Origin: Pomphorhynchus laevis
Taxonomy: Eukaryota; Acanthocephala; Palaeacanthocephala; Echinorhynchida; Pomphorhynchidae
DNA length: 64,000 nucleotides
Reading direction: 5' to 3'
Assembly (NCBI GenBank): GCA_012934845.2
Contig: WNNJ02002701.1
Coordinates: 1-64,000, forward strand
The notes under the pieces are model-generated. The model did no database searches and was not told the DNA's origin. It saw nothing but the letters and a program-made list of their open reading frames with translations. Below, piece by piece: positions 61,701 through 64,000 of this stretch (the stretch's first letter is position 1; every line of letters begins with the position of its first letter). Both the position numbers and the translations under genes were made by a program.

Positions 61701-63242
61701 TTCATTGAGGTGATACGGGACGCTTGTAGTATAAAGACCAATTCCACCCATTTTTAGTAGACACGGGATCGATGCATACTCCGTCCTTAATTTATCCGCG
61801 TTCAAGCTGTTTCCTCTATCAACCAAAAAATGTCAGAGTTGATGGAAGATCAAAAATCTCACTGTATATGGAAAATTTAGATATAACTGTATTGTAGCTA
61901 TTAGTAGTAGTTTCTACAGAGCAACTGTCAAAGAGAATGGTTCAGTGTGATATAAAATTCGTATTAACTTGATATTGCATTCGTAATAATTTCACGATTT
62001 CAAAATTAAGCCTTTGATTTAGTTTATTGTAGTAAATTCAAAAATTATAGAAATTATTTATTGATTTATAAATTAAAACTTTACAAAACTTTGTAAAGTT
62101 TAATCATAATTTTATCTAATCAACCAATCACAACCAACTGCATCAGTTGTACATATTGATAATAATAATACATCAGTTGTATTAATTCAATAATTAATAT
62201 AACTGTAATACATCAGTTGTATTAAAGATATATAATAATCAATTATATTTATACATTCTCTATAAATTTTGTATCTTTTCATTTGGAATGTTGGTCAAAC
62301 AATGAGTCAACTTGAATAATTAATCCAACTTTAATACATCAGTTGTATTAAAGATATATAATAATCAATTATATTTATACATTCTCTATAAATTTTGTAT
62401 CTTTTCATTTGGAATGTTGGTCAAACAATGAGTCAACTTGAATATTCGATACGTTATACAAAGATATATAAAACAAAATTACATAAATTTTGCTTAAATT
62501 GCCAAATAATATTAGCTCTGATAGAAAATAATACACAATTTACCTGTTTTTCAATCTTGAATTGTCGCCATGCTTGATTTGCATCAATATTGAATCTTTA
62601 AAATAATTAAATTGCCATTTATGAGGAAATGCCATACATACCTTGCAAGAAATTCAAATGTGGCCGCTTGATCCTTGCGTTTATTGAGATTAAGGCCATA
62701 AATAACTATTTCTCCTTTACTTAGTGACGTTTTCCTTAATAATAAGTATCAATAAAAGTATGCATGTGCTGGCAATTCTTTAAACCCTTTGATGACAAAA
62801 TCCTGAACTTTAATATTTACGTCATTCAAAACAACTCTGAGTTCACAGGCATAGACAGGATGTTGAAATTGAATATGTTCCAGAATACACTGTATATGAT
62901 ATCAAATAAAATGCAAATTATTAGAAATATATTCACTCTGATCTGTATTAAAAATTTTGAATTTCCAGGAACTATCAGGTATAGTTAAACGACAAGAAAA
63001 AAAATATTTTAATATTTCGCAAGTAACTACGAAAGCATCTTCAGAAAATTTTCTGAAGATGCTAGTAGTTACTAGCGAAATATCAAAATATTTTTTTCTT
63101 GTCGTTTAACTAAACCTGATAGTTCCTGGAAATTAAAAAATTTAAAATGTTAATATTTAAATTGAAAACTTACGCCGGAAGGAAATGAGCTGCTCTCTGA
63201 GAATGTGTCAGTGAAAAGTAATTGAAGTGGACAGGAAAGCAT
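35824..63242 (-). CDS. vir: Virilizer / VIRMA (m6A methyltransferase complex scaffold), 39 exons
   Basis: Virilizer is the large nuclear scaffold of the m6A writer complex (with WTAP/Fl(2)d and METTL3/14) and in flies controls sex-specific splicing. I joined 39 GT-AG exons whose phases all agree; they total 4746 bases, 1581 codons plus a stop. Landmarks: N-terminal LLFTDTFSESSSF (residue 8 on) and FQHPVYACELRV; central VPKFFISGLSILSFLLPPTL (about residues 965-990), which lines up with human VPEGFFSGLILLSELLP; VVRRFCSQLADLSPD; C-terminal SRPPSLHVDEF (1534-1544), lining up with human SRPPSMHVDDF. Human VIRMA has 1812 residues; the long acidic/proline stretch after its N-terminal domain is missing here, and so is most of its Gly/Arg tail. 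Short introns alternate with repeat-filled ones of up to 4.5 kb. Confidence 0.95.
37792..39139. other. vir: virilizer intron 35 (1.35 kb)
   Basis: Contains a minisatellite at about 38330-38595 (next entry). The rest is AT-rich without recognisable elements. Confidence 0.55.
38330..38595. repeat. 18/36-base minisatellite
   Basis: Units like CACCTCTACAAATCGATTAG alternate with TTTCTAAAAAT words. On the plus strand it reads a TSTNRL-type hexapeptide repeat with an open frame over 38227-38592, a consequence of the 18-base period; antisense to virilizer and probably not coding. Confidence 0.85.
39140..43144 (-). CDS. vir: virilizer exons 25-35: most conserved C-terminal body
   Basis: Exons are 42967-43144, 42837-42916, 42643-42759, 41371-41566, 41173-41324, 40153-40337, 39932-40105, 39776-39881, 39492-39727, 39310-39444 and 39140-39263. 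Strong matches to human VIRMA: LAICELYSADGLVNLCCILE (human VIQLFSAEGMDTFIRVLQ), VPKFFISGLSILSFLLPPTL, SPWLQQVVRRFCSQLADLSP, LDFGDHYFEQFCKIIDQF and LESLCDPAIT (human LQSLCDQDIA). Introns within this block are mostly 46-50 bases. Confidence 0.94.
40338..42642. other. vir: virilizer introns 27 and 29
   Basis: 40338-41172 and 41567-42642 are introns of 0.84 and 1.08 kb made of AT-rich, low-complexity sequence. No mobile element recognised. Confidence 0.5.
43970..44340 (-). mobile_element. LINE 3' tail fragment
   Basis: Homologous at the DNA level to 61500-61720 (shared words around ACTGTGTTTTAAGCATGAGA against ACTATGTTTTAAGAACGGAA). The minus strand carries a degraded LINE C-terminal end. No intact frame remains. 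Confidence 0.5.
44383..45690. repeat. Pair of direct repeats, about 235 bases each
   Basis: 44383-44617 and 45452-45690 share TAATGGTCTAAACAAATCAA and TTGAAAATTATTTC, with scattered differences. They enclose about 830 bases that have no recognisable coding. They could be two copies of one dispersed repeat. Confidence 0.75.
46400..50564 (-). CDS. vir: virilizer exons 17-24: helical-repeat body
   Basis: Exons are 50476-50564, 50297-50400, 50150-50244, 48438-48556, 48200-48380, 46972-47053, 46798-46923 and 46400-46539. Readable parts are SRPVILMSRLLNKVHYFYEL (lining up with human SAILQKCHFYEVL), DEVLLLNQLVNSLDSI (human IERLINLLEEVFHLM), ISKLSGSLVGKAEADQTRDR, VDNQITCLIAYGIQSLTCLN and IFRIVVQLLVQCLINMDDH. 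The donor of exon 24 is GTTGAA at 46399, not the stronger-looking GTAAGA ten bases on, because only the former stays in phase with exon 25. Confidence 0.9.
47054..48199. other. vir: virilizer intron 21 (1.15 kb)
   Basis: AT-rich. The open frame at 47202-47387 (minus) is out of phase with the neighbouring exons and is not an exon. Confidence 0.55.
48557..50149. other. vir: virilizer intron 19 (1.6 kb)
   Basis: Contains direct repeats at about 49547-49655 and 50016-50115 (shared AAGTTGGGTACATTATAAAA, CAGATATTATCAGAAAATTA), with a third partial copy near 49910-49940. Confidence 0.6.
50565..55063. other. vir: virilizer intron 16 (4.5 kb), the largest
   Basis: Host to a fossil LTR-type retroelement (about 52300-53950). 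Elsewhere AT-rich, including a 65-codon frame at 50871-51068 with no recognisable features. Confidence 0.55.
52300..53950 (+). mobile_element. Fossil LTR-type retroelement, reverse-transcriptase region
   Basis: The clearest part, about 53690-53910, resembles the palm of a Ty3/mdg4-like reverse transcriptase. Upstream sequence has the GC-richer look of an insert but its parts are uncertain. Several breaks are evident, so it is an old dead copy. No end repeats were recognised. Family assignment is tentative. Confidence 0.5.
55064..57936 (-). CDS. vir: virilizer exons 11-16: helical-repeat body
   Basis: Exons are 57910-57936, 57500-57568, 57353-57441, 56887-57172, 55497-55632 and 55064-55143. 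Exon 11 is a nine-codon microexon (LFYVSPTAS). Exon 14 is the longest here (95 codons), with LLPNDQWHKLLNLIRRCADV and QRYQLRVWSNSVEIIGLIMS. Exon 15 gives VLLDILDHTF and MRIIRSLDRSL, lining up with human LKLNAFKALDSVISM. Leu-rich amphipathic helices match the ARM/HEAT-like core of the family. Confidence 0.9.
55633..56886. other. vir: virilizer intron 14 (1.25 kb)
   Basis: AT-rich low-complexity sequence with an inverted word pair around 56100-56155 (TTCTCTTGC ... GCAAGAGAA). Direct repeats of AAAGCATAAATAAATGTTTC occur at 56620 and 56720. Confidence 0.5.
57569..57909. other. vir: virilizer intron 11
   Basis: No feature seen besides AT-rich sequence. Confidence 0.5.
57937..58441. other. vir: virilizer intron 10
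   Basis: No feature seen besides AT-rich sequence. Confidence 0.5.
58442..59058 (-). CDS. vir: virilizer exons 5-10: cluster of very small exons
   Basis: Exons are 58948-59058, 58850-58889, 58751-58793, 58659-58699, 58532-58602 and 58442-58480. Five are only 39-71 bases long, parted by 51-58-base introns. They read PTSRLIIRSDLKLLTIAIVG, LLPSELASTESG, NISDTSVDLLLLKW, LMIDSSNFEDSN, DCNISSDSDEDFS and DMLNPENIEKLSM. The acidic SDSDEDF is what is left of the long acidic region of vertebrate VIRMA. Exon 5 joins exon 4 in phase 0 across a 3.5 kb intron. Confidence 0.85.
59219..59415. repeat. Long foldback with opposed hammerhead-like motifs
   Basis: Arms of about 90 bases: AACAAAGAAGCAG...ATTCTATATTTCGA on the left answers TCGAAATATAGAAT...CTGCTTCTTTGTT on the right. 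The centre carries two outward-facing hammerhead-like motifs (59275-59302 minus, 59330-59357 plus). Confidence 0.9.
59275..59302 (-). ncRNA. Hammerhead-like motif with canonical core
   Basis: Minus strand reads CUGAUGA, stem II UGAUAGC-loop-GCUGUC (one wobble), then GAAA. Stem III could form from the AU-rich arm but with mismatches, so activity is uncertain. The plus partner at 59330-59357 has CCGAUGA in place of CUGAUGA. Confidence 0.5.
60560..60730. repeat. Foldback with opposed hammerhead-like motifs
   Basis: Related to 59219-59415: ATTTCGATAACTCCTG on the left answers CAGGAGCTATCGAAAT on the right, with AAAGAAATAA...TTTCTTTG flanks. Confidence 0.8.
60646..60677 (+). ncRNA. Hammerhead-like motif with canonical core
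   Basis: CUGAUGA (60646-60652), stem II GAUAG/CUAUC around a ten-base loop, GAAA (60674-60677). The minus partner at 60587-60614 has CUGAUUA. Stem III is a U-run against an A-run and could pair. Confidence 0.5.
61475..61826 (-). mobile_element. LINE C-terminal fragment
   Basis: The minus strand reads FIPSHFLRNKLPSAIRSTAS and FPFLKHSIHLS, the conserved end of jockey/CR1-type ORF2 proteins. Two overlapping frames show at least one frameshift. Truncated dead copy. Confidence 0.65.
62205..62450. repeat. Tandem duplication, period about 121 bases
   Basis: Two almost identical copies (62210-62322 and 62332-62444) of a unit running from AATACATCAGTTGTATTAAA to CAATGAGTCAACTTGAATA; further CATCAGTTGTA words lie at 62140-62200. 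Confidence 0.92.
62544..63242 (-). CDS. vir: virilizer exons 1-4: start and N-terminal domain
   Basis: Exons are 63174-63242, 62786-62889, 62642-62734 and 62544-62595. The start ATG is 63240-63242, and MLSCPLQLLFTDTFSESSSF begins like fly and human virilizer. Exon 2 gives ILEHIQFQHPVYACELRV. Exon 3 gives SKGEIVIYGLNLNKRKD. Exon 4 ends QAWRQFKIEKQ. The donor chosen for exon 2 (GTTTAA at 62785) is weak but is the only GT that keeps phase with exon 3, so this joint is the least sure in the gene. Intron 1 holds an opposed hammerhead-like pair (63015-63080). Confidence 0.85.
63015..63080. ncRNA. Opposed pair of hammerhead-like cores in virilizer intron 1
   Basis: The minus strand at 63044-63015 and the plus strand at 63053-63080 each read CUGAAGA, a hairpin and GAAA, back to back across AAAATTTT. 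The plus copy has a clean stem II (GCUA/UAGC). PLE-end units (AGTTCCTGGAAATT) follow at 63119-63135 and, reversed, at about 62962-62977. Confidence 0.5.
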
Positions 63243-64000
63243 CTAGAAAAATATCATTTCGCACACATTGCAATAAAATCAAAACGTATTTAGGCGACTT
63301 GAATGCAGGCATATGTTAATCAACATATGCGGATAATTAATATATGAATAATATTATTCTAGAAATAAAATGTTTTGATAAATTTAGAATAGTTTGTATT
63401 TGGTTTATCAAATGTACTTGGTTTATCAAATGTACTGTAATTTGGCGAAAAACGCCAAATTCGTATTTATTTCTACAAAATAATTGAAGTAGAAAGTTGA
63501 AACTTTATTAAAAAATATATTATAAAATATTAAATGCCGTAAAATGTTTTACATAAAAAATGTAAAATTTGTATAGAAAGTTAAGGGCTACACAACTATA
63601 ACTTAAGCCTATTAAACATTTAATTGCAAAAAATCAAAAATAGCTTTTGATTATATTTTATTAAATTTTCTCTTTTTGTTTATTTTTATAAAAAAAACAT
63701 CATAATTATTAATTCGTAAGCACATTTTTATCGAAATTTTAGTAGAATTCTCAAAATTATAATCGGTAACACTTTATAACTGTACAATTAGATCCTAAAA
63801 TACCGTTATTTTTTTTAAATTCATTAGGCTAAGAAAAAAATTATCTTAAAAAATTTAAATAAAAATTTTATTAAAAATATTATGAACTTCAATCTTTAGG
63901 TAAAAATGATATGTTCAATGATTTAAAAATTGTTAAGTATATTGAGGCATGTACCACATTAACTTTACTAGGACGAGGCTAAAATATAGATGAGCAAAAT
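63243..64000. other. Upstream of the virilizer start
   Basis: AT-rich; should hold the 5' UTR and promoter of virilizer but I see no distinct motif. Confidence 0.45.

Larger units (their letters stand above)
59059..62543. other. vir: virilizer intron 4 (3.5 kb)
   Basis: Holds two hammerhead-bearing foldbacks (59219-59415 and 60560-60730), a LINE tail (61475-61826) and a 121-base tandem duplication (62205-62450). Exons 4 and 5 join in phase 0, so no missing exon is demanded. Confidence 0.6.

Overview
The window is nuclear DNA from an invertebrate animal. It is strongly AT-rich, has spliced genes with many introns of about 45-60 bases, and is crowded with LINE, Penelope-like (PLE) and SINE-like repeats. 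It looks arthropod-like or like a small parasitic invertebrate, but I cannot name the taxon. The standard genetic code fits every exon read.

Two conserved host genes, both on the minus strand, fill most of the window. I rebuilt both exon by exon with matching splice phases. From 63242 down to 35824 lies the virilizer/VIRMA gene: 39 exons and 1581 codons plus stop. Its product is the large scaffold of the m6A mRNA methyltransferase complex. From 27540 down to at least 4138 lies a PPIP5K (VIP1) inositol-pyrophosphate kinase/phosphatase gene: 21 exons and at least 916 codons, with an N-terminal ATP-grasp kinase and a histidine-acid-phosphatase-like domain carrying RHGDRTP. The two proteins have no known shared pathway; they are simply neighbours.

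Region by region: 1-4137 is repeat-rich sequence downstream of PPIP5K. 4138-27566 is PPIP5K. Its 6.4 kb intron 19 holds a reversed copy of its own exons 12-19, which makes an imperfect palindrome with arms of about 2.64 kb (5926-8570 against 10846-13481). The 2.3 kb loop between the arms holds LINE and PLE debris. 27567-35823 is an intergenic mobile-element island with inverted SINE-like units carrying tRNA-type A and B boxes, an (AT)n tract, a decayed LINE and a decayed PLE with a GIY-YIG endonuclease remnant. 35824-63242 is virilizer, whose longer introns hold LINE tails, a fossil LTR-type retroelement and foldback repeats.

The most striking signal is a set of hammerhead-ribozyme motifs. 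One on the minus strand at 33312-33360 is textbook-complete: stem I, CUGAUGA, stem II, GAA, stem III with a UACG loop, and a GUC cleavage site. A second on the plus strand at 30110-30157 has the core, stem II, stem III and GUC. More copies, from near-canonical to decayed, lie at PLE ends and inside inverted foldback repeats all along the window, several as head-to-head opposed pairs.
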